Source: Platerodrilus igneus (taxonomy: Eukaryota > Arthropoda > Insecta > Coleoptera > Lycidae). Taken from it: DNA of 64,000 nt. This document shows positions 35,048 to 46,465 of the stretch, in pieces. The stretch's first letter is position 1; the number at the start of each line of letters is the position of its first letter. The position numbers and the translations under genes are program-made. The notes below the pieces were generated by a model, which did no database searches, had not been told where the DNA came from, and was given only the letters and a program-made list of their open reading frames with translations. The stretch covers positions 434,001 through 498,000 of the forward strand of contig JARFIW010001452.1 of the NCBI GenBank assembly GCA_036346225.1, written 5' to 3'.

Positions 35048-36376
35048 CAGTATTGCCCGAAATAAACAGTACTGAAACTAAGTTGACGGTGTTTTTATGC
35101 GTGCGCTGTCACACTCAAGTTAGCTAGTATAGACCTGTCAAGTAAACCTCAAACAAGTAATTAGTAGGGCCTAATTGTTAAAAATGGTGTTAAGTACAGA
35201 GGAGAAAGTGTTTCTGGTAGAGCATTATTTTCGTTCATACGGAATCGGCCGACGTAATGGTGCAACTTTGCTATACGTGTCTGATCAATTCACACAAAGG
35301 TTTAATAAACTTTCTCCAAGTAATGCTGTAATTTTGAAGGTTATTGAAAAGTTTAGAAATACAGGTAGTGTATTGTGCCAACGAAAAGGAAACTCAGGGC
35401 GTCCCAGGACAGTTAACAACAACAATAACCATGAACGTATTTTGAGCAAATCTTAGAAAATCCGAAAGTCAGCCAGGCAAGGACAGCGTTACAACTTGAT
35501 TTAAAAGAACTTCCTTTCAAAGAATCCTGAAGGAGCTGGGTACATTTTCGTATGTGATTCAGGTACATCAACAACTACATCCTCGGGATTATCGCAGTAG
35601 AGTGGAATATTGCGCCAGAATTCTCGCGTTACAGTATGAAAATCCTGAATTTTTGAAAAATGTTTGGTTTTCAGACGAAGCACATTTTCACTTGTCAGGC
35701 TATGTGAATCGTCGCACAAATCGATTTCTGGGCTTTGCCAGACCCGATGAGGTTCAAGAGGTTCCTTTACATAGTGAAAAAGTGAGTGTCTGGTGTGCTG
35801 TTTCCGGACACGGAATCATTGGTCCGTACTTTATCGAAGAGAATGGTAGGCAAGTCACTTAAGTCACTTAAGTCACTTAATCAACAGAGGTACAGACAAA
35901 TTTTAACACGATTTATCCCTGATCTACGTAAATTCTGTGGTGCACGTAACTTGGCATTTCGAAACCAATTTTTTCAGCAGAACGGGGCAACTTGCCATAC
36001 TGCTGCCGCAATTCGTCAATTTCTTCAAGAACATTTTCCAAGCAAATTCATATCACGATTTACTGACTTCCCTTATCCTTCACATTCTCCAGACCTCACA
36101 CCTCCAGACGCATACATTTGGGGCATGGCTAAAAATGCCGTTTTCAAACGGGCACCACAAACCATCGATGAATTAAAGGATGCCGTTAGAGTCTTCTTCG
36201 CAGCCCTGAGACAACCCTTATTCAATAACATGACCAGAAACTTAGAACATCGTTATGAAGTCTGTCTCGAACGAGGAGGTGCACATTTAGAACATATAAT
36301 AAAGTGTCAATAATATGTATTTTTTAAATATACAAAACAATTACAATTTCAGTACTGTTTATTTCGGGCAATACTG
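35048..36376 (+). mobile_element. Mariner-like element, DD41D-type, 1,329 bp
   Basis: Perfect 30 bp terminal inverted repeats (35048-35077 and 36347-36376), starting CAGTATTGCCCG, with TA on both sides (35046-35047, 36377-36378). Length and structure are typical of Tc1/mariner elements. An empty paralogous site near 48808 confirms the boundaries. It contains one transposase pseudogene. Confidence 0.92.
35184..36313 (+). pseudogene. Mariner-like transposase, broken
   Basis: Start at 35184 (MVLSTEEK). The paired helix-turn-helix domain covers 35184-35430 (STEEKVFLVEHYFRS, then GSVLCQRKGNSGRPRTV). After frameshifts near 35450 and 35520 the catalytic domain is open: FSDEAHFHLSGYVN (first D), SVWCAVSGHGIIGPYF, QQNGATCHTAAAIR, then SHSPDLTPPDAYIWG (third D). 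The second catalytic residue is Asn instead of Asp. Spacing from that residue to the third D is 41, which fits DD41D families. A 10 bp unit (AAGTCACTTA) is repeated three times at 35852-35881, adding stops and a shift. The last frame runs to a stop at 36311-36313. Dead by three separate lesions. Confidence 0.85.
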
Positions 36377-36378
36377 TA

Positions 36379-37160
36379 TTATTGCAAAAACTGTAAAGTT
36401 TCTAAAGAACATTAAAATTAAATAATTAAGCTTGTGTCAATAGTTCAAACGATTTCACGGCCTCACAATATTATAGTTTCAACAACAAGGCAATTAATAG
36501 CTAACGATACTATTGTAGCGCTGTTTAGTCTACCTTTGACCACAATAATTATTTTAGAACATAAGCGAGACGTTTGTAAACAAAAAATGCTTGACAGACT
36601 CCTGCGACTAAGAAACTTAATTGACAGATTACAAGAGCTTCATTAACCATACAATGGAAAGTCTCTGCAATGATATTATATAGTTTTATTATGATCCCGT
36701 AATAATTAGAACAATTAAATAAGGTATAAATAGCAGTTAAGAGGTTTTGAAGTTCAGTTCTAGTTGAAGCTTTGATTTCAAAATGAATTCTAATTTAAGG
36801 CTTTGAACGTCGTGCTATAAAGTATAGGTACATAAAAATGCCTTTCGTGCGATAAATTATCAAAGCACGAAATATAATTTATTATAGTGATCGATATAAA
36901 TTAATTATAGCGCATCGATATAAATGACATAGTGTGCATCGATATAAGTTAATTATAAAAGATGTGTTCGTAGTTTTTAAATTCTAGTATACTGTTAACG
37001 ATTAGTTGTTGATTGCTTTAAAAATTTCATTCCACCTACGAGTTGTTGAAAAGGCTTATGCAGTCAGTTGACAATAGATAACTGTTATTTGTGCAAATAG
37101 AGTTTTCATTACAGTATTAAAATGCAAATCTGGTATTTAATGCTAAACTCCAAAATCTGT
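36379..37160. other. No gene recognised
   Basis: The first ~70 bp (to about 36450) are the right flank of the unit duplicated at 48820-48890. The rest is AT-rich, with a repeated ATCGATATAAATTAATTATA-like phrase three times near 36890-36960. The 36434-36646 frame has no recognised motif. Confidence 0.4.
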
Positions 37161-39260
37161 CTTAAATTTTGTGTTAGAAAAAAAATTCAATGTCTGTTGA
37201 AAATTGTAATCAGTTTAAACTAATAAGAAAAAAAGTAAAACAACAAATCAAGATTGCATACGCAGCTTACATTTCTAGCACTGAGCAACTAGTTGCTACT
37301 GATCCGAAGCAACTTTGGCAATTTGTCATGAATAAGAAAAATGTTAGTCGTATTCCGGCGATTGTAAAATATAGAGGCAATGAATATCGCGCCCGCAACT
37401 AATTGTTGACGTGTTTGCTGAATATTTCAATAGCGTGTATCAACCAAACCCTCTTTTTGTGAACTCCGATGACTTCAGGATTCCTCAATATAACAACATG
37501 CCAATTATAAATCTAGCAGGTATTAATGAAACTGACATCTTATCAGCTATAAGTAAACTAAAAATAAGGCATCGGCTGGTCTGGATCAAGTACCCAGTTA
37601 CATTATAAAAGACTGCTGTAACGTATTTGTGATCCCGCTTCTGATAATTTTAATTTAAGTCTAAAACATCAGCATTTCCCACGCAATGGAAGTTAACGAA
37701 GGTTTGTCCAATTTTTAAGAATGGAGATATCGTTGATATCACTAATTATAGACCAATCTCAATTATTTCTAATTTCGCGAAGATATTTGAGATCATTCTA
37801 TCCAGACATATATATATCAATGTCAAGCAAATTATCTCGCCGTTCCAACATGGCTTTATGGAGAAGAGGTCAACAACTACTAATTTAGCTTGCTTGTCGC
37901 AATTCGTATCCGATGAACTAGATAAACAGGGTCAAGTAGATGTTGTTTATACGGACTTAACTAAAGCTTTTGACAAACTAACTCACAAAATCCTGCTCTT
38001 AAAGCTACACGAAATTGGTATTAGTAATACTAACATCGCACTATTGGAATCTTATCTTCAAAACAGACCTCATCATGTAATATTCTATGGTTACAAGTCA
38101 AATCAATATATTCCTACATCAGGAGTACCTCAAGGCACGACCTTAGGCCCTTATTTTTCTTATATTTATTATTGACTTGAGCTACCAATTAAGATGTAAA
38201 GTATTAATGTTTGCGGATGATGTGAAAATATTTTCATCTGTATCAAATCACCATGACTGTGCCATACTTCAATCAGATTTATCTCACCTATACAGTTGGT
38301 GCACTTTAAACAAGCTGAGTTTAAACATTCAGAAATGTAAAATTGTTTCATATACTCGTAAAACCGAACCAGTACTCTATGAATACATGCTTAATTTGGA
38401 GATATTATCAAGATTAAGGTCAATAAAGGATCTGGGTGTATTATTCGACTCTCAATTTACGTTCACTAAACATATTGCGCAAACTGTCTCGTCTGCTTAT
38501 AAAATGTTAGGTTTTATTACACGCACTTCTAGTGACTTTGTGAATATATCTACAATCAAGTTGCTATATTTTGCTTACGTTCGGTGCAAGCTTGAATATG
38601 CCAGCATTATTTGGAATCCAAATTATGAATGTCACAAAATATCAATTGAAAAGGTACAGAGGAAAGCTCTAAAGCTTCTATGGTTCAAGAAATATCACAC
38701 CTATCCACCCAGAGGCATAGACCACTCTGTTTTACTGAACACTTTTGAATTTGACTCGTGTGAAAATAGACGCATTCGTTTGGGTTTAACTTTCCTCTAT
38801 CAGTTATTGCACAATAAAATTGACTGCTCGGATCTGCTGCAAAAATGCAACTTTTACGTGCCCCGATTAAATGCTAGACTGACATCAACTTTCCATCTTT
38901 CGCATGCAAGAACAAATGTGCTAATTAAGTCGCCTATGCACTTAATGTGCAGAAACTTTAATCAAATAAGCGGAGGAGATGTGGATATAAACCTGTGTAG
39001 TCTAGACGAACTACTGAGTGCTATAACGCAAAGCTGAAGTTTTTTCCATTCCTTTTTCCCTTTTTTACCATTAAGAGGTTGCTTCAGCTTTTGGTTGCCT
39101 TATTATTAAATTATTAAATCATAAAATTAGAGCTTTCTTGTGCTGTTTTTGAGTATGTATAACGTATTGGTAAGATATTTAGCACTTGTACACTACCTAT
39201 AATTTTATTACTGTTATTTTTTAGATTAGTGTCTTGTAAGTGGCATATGTTGTTAGACAC

Positions 39261-39299
<39 letters not shown>

Positions 39300-39300
39300 A
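37161..39300 (+). pseudogene. CR1/Jockey-group LINE, 5'-truncated ORF2
   Basis: Begins without endonuclease, so it is 5'-truncated like most LINE insertions. The linker before RT (37190-37600) has DPKQLWQFVMNKK and VFAEYFNSVYQ. RT blocks: TNYRPISIISNFAKIFE (37740), FQHGFMEKRSTTTNLACL (37840), VVYTDLTKAFDKLTHKILL (first catalytic D), SGVPQGTTLGPYFS (38120), VLMFADDVKIFSSV (38205, FADD catalytic pair), then the conserved GVLFDSQFTFTKHI and YVRCKLEYASIIWNP blocks. The final frame ends at 39037. Frameshifts near 37610 and 38170 disable it. It ends in a (TAAA)n tail at 39261-39300. Confidence 0.88.
39261..39300. repeat. (TAAA)n LINE tail
   Basis: Ten TAAA units directly at the 3' end of the CR1/Jockey-group LINE, as expected for a microsatellite-type LINE tail. 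Confidence 0.92.
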
Positions 39301-39316
39301 CTTTAGTTGTTTAGGA

Positions 39317-40240
39317 GTGGCTAAAAGACTCCATAAAAATTTTACGTTTAAGTTGACTTTTGTAATTTTGAAAGCTGATGTTGATCTTCACGTAGCAATG
39401 CCACAACAATCTTTAGGAGTAACGGGACCACAGACAAACCCTACCACACATATTACTATGACGTTAGGAATGATATCCAGTACAATTGAAGCGTTTACAG
39501 GAAATTCAAATGTAGTAAAATATTTCGAAAAATTGAACTACGCTCAAATTTAGACAGATGGGACAAAACTACGACTTTAAACTTAATCAAATATAGATTA
39601 CAAGGCGAAGCATATATATATTTTTTATATCGGACTATAACATTTAAAGATTTTAAGGTTAAATATATCAAACGATTCGCGCCCACAAAAATACTAGGGG
39701 AAGCTCTATACAAATTGCCGAAATGTTTTCAGAGGCGCGATCAACCAATTTCGGCGTATGTAACACGTTTAAAAATTCTAGGTTAAGAAATACTACAGAA
39801 AGATAAAACGTTAGGAACCGAACAGCAACAGACTGGTTTGAAATTAAAATCGGTACAGCAAGTAATAAATGAATTTAGGACAGAAATTCAAAAAGAATTA
39901 ATGACAATCTCGGAGCTATATTTTTACGGACAGAAAAATTAACAATTGACAAAGCTGAAGAACTAGTACTACAGCAAGAACTAAGCGACGCAATGCTAAA
40001 TAGTAGAACTACACCCATAATGGCAGTAAACTGCGAGTTGAAATGCACGATTTGCGGCTTGCAAAACCACACAAACGAATATTGTAAACTTAAAGACCGA
40101 AACCGGGATAGATTTAATAACAACAAACGCCTAAGGGTCTCGATGCGTATAAGGCAAAAGATAGCATTCCCACCCCCACCCCGCTTTCAGCAGGAGATAC
40201 GGACAGCTACGTTTCCTCTACTTAAAACCACACTATAAAC
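39317..40240 (+). pseudogene. Ty3/gypsy-type gag remnant with zinc knuckle
   Basis: Three frames together give a capsid region: IEAFTGNSNVVKYFEKL, then LDRWDKTTTLNLIKYRLQGE and AYIYF in another frame, DQPISAYVTRLKIL, and a C-terminal CCHC zinc knuckle with perfect spacing (C-TI-C-GLQN-H-TNEY-C) at about 40044-40085. In intact elements this protein packages the RNA. Several frameshifts and stops. No protease or polymerase follows. Confidence 0.7.
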
Positions 40241-40244
40241 AAAC

Positions 40245-40690
40245 AAAAAAAAAGCAAAAGAAAACAGCTCGACCGACCCTCAGCTAAGATAACGTAAACC
40301 GATCAACCTATCCTTCAAGTAATGTATCATATTATTGTTCAAATATCCACGATCGCTGCAGTGAATTAATTGGGAGGGCATGTGCAGGGCACTACATATA
40401 TTTGTTGTTAAAATTATTAACCTTATTTGACATGAATTTGAACTATTAGATGGTTATAATTGAAAGTTATCTAAGACGATTAATTGTTTGCTGGTTTGAA
40501 ATTGAAAATAGTTTAGAGTAAACTCAAATTTATTATTTCAAATAATTACAATTGGAATAAAGAGCATATTGGTTTGCTGTTTTTATATAAGCAAGCAATA
40601 GCTTTATTTGGTAAATAACTAAATAGTAAAAAAAAATTCAAAATTATTCTTTAAAAACAAATAGTAAGTTTGGTAATTATACCCGATAAG
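40245..40690. other. No gene; possible BEL/Pao LTR or leader
   Basis: AT-rich DNA immediately upstream of a BEL/Pao gag remnant, with an AATAAAGAGC signal near 40555. It may contain that element's 5' LTR, but I cannot fix its ends. Confidence 0.3.
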
Positions 40691-41165
40691 AAGTTGATAT
40701 TGATAAGCAGCTTAGGATGTTTGTTGCAGAAAAGAAAATGTACTTTTAAGAATTCAAAAACTTTTTGATTTTAGTCGAGATCTAGATAATGAAAACACTG
40801 TAAAACATTTTGTTATCAGGTTAGAGTCGTTAGAATGTACGCAAAATGAAAACTTAAAAATTATTCAAACAATCAACGAATTTGAATTACAATTGGATCA
40901 GTTTGTGCCTAATGTGCAAGCACAGGAAGTATATAATGACATGTACTGTAACATTTTAGTAGTGGTAGAGGATAGTCGTGTAAAAGCTATGGAAGGTAAT
41001 GTAAAAACAATTCGATTACATCACCAGGCTGTATGTTACACCATATTACGCCATCCTTGCCCAAATCATCGTTGCCCTCCTTTTCGGATAATCTTCACGA
41101 TGACCAACTTTCCTTGAGAGCATCAAAAGTCTTATTCACTCTAACTATACATTAAATATGAAATT
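40690..41165 (+). pseudogene. BEL/Pao gag, N-terminal part
   Basis: Three-frame reading gives a coiled N-terminal region: FDFSRDLDNENTVKHFVIRL, then IQTINEFELQLDQFVPNVQ and YNDMYCNILVVVEDSRVKA. A LPKSSLPSFSDNLHD block near 41060-41100 corresponds to the start of the DUF1759 capsid domain (family form LPKIELPTFSG). The sequence then stops at an RTE insertion. The continuation of the domain is found 4.6 kb downstream at 45770. Confidence 0.65.
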
Positions 41166-41173
41166 ATGTATAA

Positions 41174-42470
41174 ACAGGCGGGATACCCAAAAATTTCAAA
41201 CTTAACATCATAGTTACTATACCGAAAAAGAGAAAAATAAGTTTGACAGCAACAAGTTAGTAACATTAAGTGGAATTCTACAAAGACGGATGGAGAAAGG
41301 GGCTGAAAAAGTACTAGGAAAGGATAAATTTGAGTTTAGGCAAAACAGGAGAACAGGGAAGGCTATTTTAGCTCTGAGGGGGACAATAAAGAAGACAATA
41401 GAAAAAAGGAGAAAGCGTGTATATAGGATCTGTAGATCTGGAAAAAACGTTCGACAATGTAAAATGGAAAAAATGTTCGAAAAAACAAAAAGATTGGAAT
41501 GAGTTTTAGGGATAGACCGGTAGTACATAGCTTATAGAAAGAACAAACAACGGTAATAGAATTAGAGCGGGAACGTAGAAAAGTAGATATTAGGAAAGAC
41601 ATGAAACAGGGATGTGCCCTATCGCCGTTAATTTATAACTTGCACATCGAAGAGACAATAAATACTGTCAAATGCGCGAAGATATTTGGAATTAGTATGC
41701 TTAAATTTCCATATGATATAGCGGTATCAGCATCTAGCTAGCGAAGGAAGAGTTAGAAGCAGCTCTTAATGAAATGGAAACAGTTCTAACAGAGAGATAC
41801 GGAATCAAAATTAACAAAAATAAAACTAAAATACTAGTATGCAAAGGACGGGAAAATAAATCAAAAACTAGAATACAAATAGGAAAAGAAAACTTACAAG
41901 AGGTTATAGATCTCTGCTGCCTAGGAAGCCAAATAACGCAGAAAGAAAAAGCGCAAAAAATATAAAGCAAAGTTTACGACAAAGTCGTGCTACATTTAAT
42001 AAGAAAAAGCAATTACTGTATTCAAAGACAACGAACATAGAAACAAGGAAAAGATTGATGAAAGCATACGTGTGGAACACAGCACTATAGGGCTGTGAAA
42101 TTTGGACAGTCGGAGAAGTGGACGAGAAAAACATAAAAGCCTTTGAAATGTGGTGCTACAGATACATAATGAAGATATTATGGACAGACAAAATTAAGAA
42201 CAAAGATTTTCTAGAAATGGTAGGAAAAAAGAAATATGTGAAAGATGGTAAAAATATAAGAGATGGGATGATAGGTCATTTACTAAGACATGAGGGAATA
42301 GTGCGGAATATATTAGAAGCAGAAATAAGAAATAAGAGAGGTAGAGATAGATCTAAGTTAGACTATTGCACGCAGATAGTCAAAGATGTAGACTGTGGAA
42401 ATTTCAAGGAAATGTGTAGACTAACTCAGAATAGAAACTAATGGAGATTTGCATCCAGCTAGTTCCAACA
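41174..42470 (+). pseudogene. RTE LINE, 5'-truncated RT and C-terminal domain (copy A)
   Basis: Starts within the block corresponding to GEIPKDFK. The RT core is best preserved here: EKVLGKDKFEFRQNR, TGKAILALRGTIKKT, a VDLEKTFDNVKW block (catalytic D, frame-shifted), KQGCALSPLIYNLHIEE near 41610, and a damaged FPYDIAVS where FADDIA is expected. Then come INKNKTKILVCKGR, CCLGSQITQKEKAQK, and the C-terminal AFEMWCYRYIMKILWTDKI through NFKEMCRLTQNRN (42118-42441). Stops near 41505, 41740 and 41965. Confidence 0.82.
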
Positions 42471-43261
42471 CGAAATATCTTATGACGAAACAAATAATTG
42501 TACTTAAACCTGATGATTGTTACAAACAACTGCAGGTGTTGGTTTTGCAATATTCACAACTAATGTTAATTGTGTGGAAGGACTTACTGGAAAACGACTA
42601 AATCGGGAAATGTCTGTCGGGGGATCTTGGTAGCCACAGGCTGCTTAACTCCCTTCACATACCACTGAATATCGGTAAAAAAAAAGGGCATATATTTAAA
42701 AGAACAATAAGAGGGAACCGATCTCTATCCAGGCTGTTGGAACTTCAAGGAACTGTGTAAGCTAGTTCAAAATAGAGGTCAGTGAACTACGCGTTCAACC
42801 AGTCCAAAAAGTAATTGCACTTAAACCTGATGATTAAACAACTACAGGTGTTTTCTTTGCAAAATTATCAATTAATCTTGATTGTGCGAAAGGATTTATT
42901 GGAAAGCTATTAATTCGGCAAATGTGCGTGTTGTGGGATCTTGGTAGCGATAGGTTGTTTAACTCCCTTCAAATACCATTAAATATCAGTGAAATAGGGT
43001 ATATATTTACAAAACAATAAAAGTATTGAAAGAAAAGATTGCTGGAAGCATTTTTGTGTAGCACAGCAATAAACACATGTGAAATAGGAACAGAAGGAAA
43101 AGCAGACTGGGCAAAGAAGTAGCCTTTTGGAATGCTATGCTTCAGATGTATGATGATGATAGCATGGACAGACAAAGTTAAGAACAAAGAAGTTCTAGAA
43201 ATCGTAGAGGACCAAAGGAATATGTGAAAAACGTTAAAAATTAGAAAAGATAGGTCATATA

Positions 43262-44576
43262 CGAGGGCCATTTTTTAATCTCCGATCGCTCCGTGCAGAC
43301 CGCTACGCGGGTAGCAGAAAGCCGGCATGCGCTGTATGCGACTGCGCAGCTCTTGCACTACACACTCCGCCGTTGTTGACATTCAGACGTCAGTCGGCGT
43401 TATGCTACAGCCACGTAAACATGTCTGCTATTATTGATGATCCCGCCAAGTGTGATTCGTTTTCTACAGGCTGAAGGCCATAGTGCTGCAGAAATCCTTC
43501 GAAGAATGAGTCGTGTGTATGGGGAAAACTTCATGAGTGATGGTGTTGTGCGTGAATGGTATCGAAAGTTTAAGATGGCCGTACTGATGTGCATGATGAA
43601 TGGGACCAAGGGCGCAAATCTGTCGTTTCAGATGACCCGGTTCTAAGTGTTGACAGAGCGGTTAAAGAAAACCACAGATTCACCATTACTGCTTAGTCTA
43701 CGGAATTTCCAGAAGTTTCAAGGTCTGTTTTGTACTCTATTGTTATTGAACGGTTAAGCTACAAAGAACTGTGTGCACGTTGGGTCCCAAAAATGCTGAC
43801 GGACGGCCACAAAACTCGACGAATAGCGACAGCGTTGTACTTTATTGAGCATTATCATGATGAAGGAGACAACTTTTTGAAATCAATCGTGACTGGGGAT
43901 GAAACCTGGATTCAATACGACACACCGGAAACAAAACGACAATCACAACAATGGATGCATTCAACTTCACAAAACAAACCAAAGAAATTCAAACAAATCT
44001 TCAACAACAGAAAGACCATGGCTACTGTGTTTTGGGACCAACAAGGGTTGTTGCTTGTGGAGTTTATGGAGCCCAGAACCACAATCACTGCAACTGTTTA
44101 TTGTGAAACTTTACGACGGTTGCGTAGAGCCATTCAGAACAAACGAAGAGGCAAGCTGGCCGCTGGAATTGTTCTGATACACGACAATGCCCGTCCACAC
44201 ACTGCTGGAGCAACTCAACGGCTTCTCGAACAATTTGGATGCGACATTTTCGATCATCCGCCATACAGTCCTGACTTAACACCAAGCGATTTTCATCTTT
44301 TTCCTGACCTGAAAACGTGGCTTAGTGGGAAGCGCTTTCAAACCAATGAGGACCTTCAAACCAACGTCAATGACTACTTGAATTCATTGGCGGCAACTTT
44401 CTTTGAACAAGGTATTTAAAAGCTTGTCTACAGATATGCCAAATGTCTTAATCTCTTCGGTGATATGTCGAAAAGTAACCGTAAGTGTACCAATCTTTTG
44501 GTAATAAAATTATTGTTTTATATGAACTTGTCTTTTATTTATAGCCTATCGGAGGTTGAAAAAAAAATAGTACTCG
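43262..44576 (+). mobile_element. Mariner (DD34D) element nested in RTE repeat
   Basis: Imperfect inverted ends (CGAGGGCCATTTTTTAATCT on the left; the complement of the right end starts CGAGTACTATTTTTTT). TA lies on both sides (43260-43261, 44577-44578). Removing it rejoins the RTE phrase GGTCATA-TA-CTAAG, which matches the uninterrupted copy at 42270-42285. The flanks just inside the left end are GC-richer than the surroundings. Confidence 0.88.
43421..44420 (+). pseudogene. Mariner transposase, nearly complete
   Basis: Begins near 43421 (MSAIIDDP). The DNA-binding region is SVIRFLQAEGHSAAEILRRM and YGENFMSDGVVREWYRKF. A frameshift near 43580 and a stop near 43697 break it. The catalytic frame 43730-44419 is intact: FLKSIVTGDETWIQYDTPET (first D), MATVFWDQQGLLLVEFM, GIVLIHDNARPHTAGATQRL (second D), HPPYSPDLTPSDFHLFPDLK (third D). 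Spacing is 34, the mariner signature. The WVPKMLT linker motif is also present (43782). This is the least decayed transposase in the window by reading frame. Confidence 0.88.
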
Positions 44577-45120
44577 TACTAAGGTATGAGGGAATATTGC
44601 GGAATATATTAAAAGCAGAAATAAGAAAAAAAGAGGTAGAGGTAGACCCAGGTTAGATTATAACACACAGATAGTCAACGTTGTAGACTGTGTGAATTTC
44701 AGGGAAATGTGTAGGCTAGCCCAGAATAGAAATCGATTAAGATACACGTCCAGCCAGTTCCAAAATCTTATGACGAAAAAATAATTGTTCATAAACCTGA
44801 TGATTGTTATAAGCAACTACAGGTTTTGGCTCTGCAATATTCACAATTAATGCTAATTGTGTGAAAAAAATTACTGGAAAAGACTAATTCGGCAAATGTC
44901 TGTCGGGGGATCTTGTAACAGGCTGCTTAACCCCTTGCACATACCACTGAATATCGGTAAAATAGGTCAAATATTTAGAAAACAATAAAAGAGGAACCGA
45001 GCTGTATCTAGGCTGTGGGAACTTTAGAGAACTTTGTAGGCTAGCTCAGAATAGAAGTCAGTGGAGGTACGCGTCCAACCAGTTCTAAGACGGAAAACCT
45101 ACTGACGAAAAAGTAATTTC
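44577..45120 (+). pseudogene. RTE ORF 3' end and tails, right side of mariner
   Basis: Continuation of the RTE unit split by the mariner: EGILRNILKAEIRKK (44586), then VNFREMCRLAQNRN at about 44690-44735. A tail monomer, a mini ORF end (NFRELCRLAQNRSQWRYASN near 45010-45085) and another tail follow. Confidence 0.7.
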
Positions 45121-45769
45121 ACTTACACCTGATGATCATTATAAACAACTACAGGTGTTGTCTTTACAATATTTTCAACTAATCTTGATTTGCGAAAGGA
45201 TTTATTCGAAAACTCCTACTGGTGAATCTAGGAAGCCACGGGCTGCTTGACCCCCTTCACATACCATTGAATATCGGTAAAATAGGGTATATATTTACAA
45301 AACCATAGAAGGATTCAAGGAAAAAATTGTTGGAAGCATACGTGTTGTGCGCAGCACTGTACACGTATGAAATAGAGACAGTGGAAGAAGAAAACAGGAC
45401 AAGGAAGAAGCCTTTTGGAATGTCATGCTTAACATGTATGATGATAATATCACGAACAGACAAAGTTAATAACAAAAGGTTATAGAAACAGTAGGGTAAT
45501 ACATTTATCTGTGGAAAACAAAAAAATTAGGAGAAGTAGGAGGGCAGGATACATTCTAAGGTTTTTCGGGAAGTAGTGCGGGATATATTACAAGCGGATA
45601 TAGAAAAAAGAGAGACTATTGCATGCGGATAGTAAAAAATGCAGACTGGGAATTTAAAGAAAACGTGTAGGTTAGCTCAGAATAAGCTCAGAGGTATGCG
45701 CCTATCCAGTTCCAGGACTGAAGACTTTATGATGATGAGATAAAATTAATTGTTTAGTAAGATAGCTCT

Positions 45770-46465
45770 CCAGGAAAGCTAAACCCATTTATGCTGGATT
45801 ACCTCCCATTGGTTCTAATTATGAAATCATTTGTAACGCTCTCGTTGAAGAATATCAAAATACTTGTGTTTTAGCAAATAGTTATTTGGAACAAGTACTA
45901 GAATTTAAACCATCACAATAATTTGAATAGTATTTTTGAAAAATGCGATTTAGCATTTAAAGCATTACAAAAATCAGAAATTGAGGTTTTGTTGGACTTC
46001 ACATGCGCCTGCATATTGTGGAGTAAATTAGATTCTGAAACCAGAATAACTTTTGAAAATGCCCGTTGAAAGCCGAATATTTTGACCTATAAGGAGATTG
46101 TTAAATCAAAGAAAAAGTTTCATGTCTACCACTTTGATTAAAACTGTTGAATTATCTTCCTCCAACGCCAAACCTCGATCATTCTTTGTTAAAATCAATA
46201 AAAGTTCTAACATATGCATCGTTCGTCAATCAAATCTGCACAGTTTAACGCAATGCAGTACATTTGTGGAAAAGTTACCGTTAGCTAGGTACAATATTGC
46301 TAAAGATAAGAAATTATGTATTAGTTGCTTTGGAAATCATACAGTAACCTTTTGTAAACGCACGGCATTGTGCAAGATTTGTAAAAATAAACGTAGTAGT
46401 TTATTTGATTCTGTGACGTCTTATTTGAAACGAGCGAATGGTAAAGCTATTGAAAGTAAAAATAG
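45770..46465 (+). pseudogene. BEL/Pao gag, C-terminal part
   Basis: Continues the capsid domain interrupted at 41165: AKPIYAGLPPIGSNYEIICN, then EEYQNTCVLANSYLEQVLEF, and LNSIFEKCDLAFKALQKSEI with LDSETRITFENA. The open frame 46098-46484 carries SFMSTTLIK and a cysteine-rich region with C-x6-LTQCSTF, RYNIAKDKKLCISCFGNHTV and CKRTALCKICKNK, the zinc-knuckle region typical of BEL/Pao gag. It ends abruptly where an LTR begins at 46466. Frameshifts at 45905 and 46075. Confidence 0.72.

Larger units (their letters stand above)
42052..45745 (+). repeat. ~970 bp higher-order tandem repeat of RTE 3' ends
   Basis: The same point of the RTE coding region recurs at 42052, 43041 and 45320. The same tail point recurs at 42500 and 44788, and at 42818 and 45118. 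After subtracting the mariner (about 1,317 bp), spacings are near 989 and 962 for coding, and 971 for tail. Each unit has an RTE ORF end, a ~325 bp tail monomer, a mini ORF end, a second tail monomer and then the next ORF fragment. Three copies, the last truncated near 45745. Confidence 0.75.

Noticed and set aside
42500..42535. CCTGATGATTGTT phrase in the RTE tail as another hammerhead
   Set aside because: CTGATGA and a stem are present, but the GAAA that must follow stem II is CTAC or CTGC in every copy.
43899..44177. Overlapping 92-codon frame within the mariner
   Set aside because: Out-of-frame shadow of the mariner transposase at 43730-44419.
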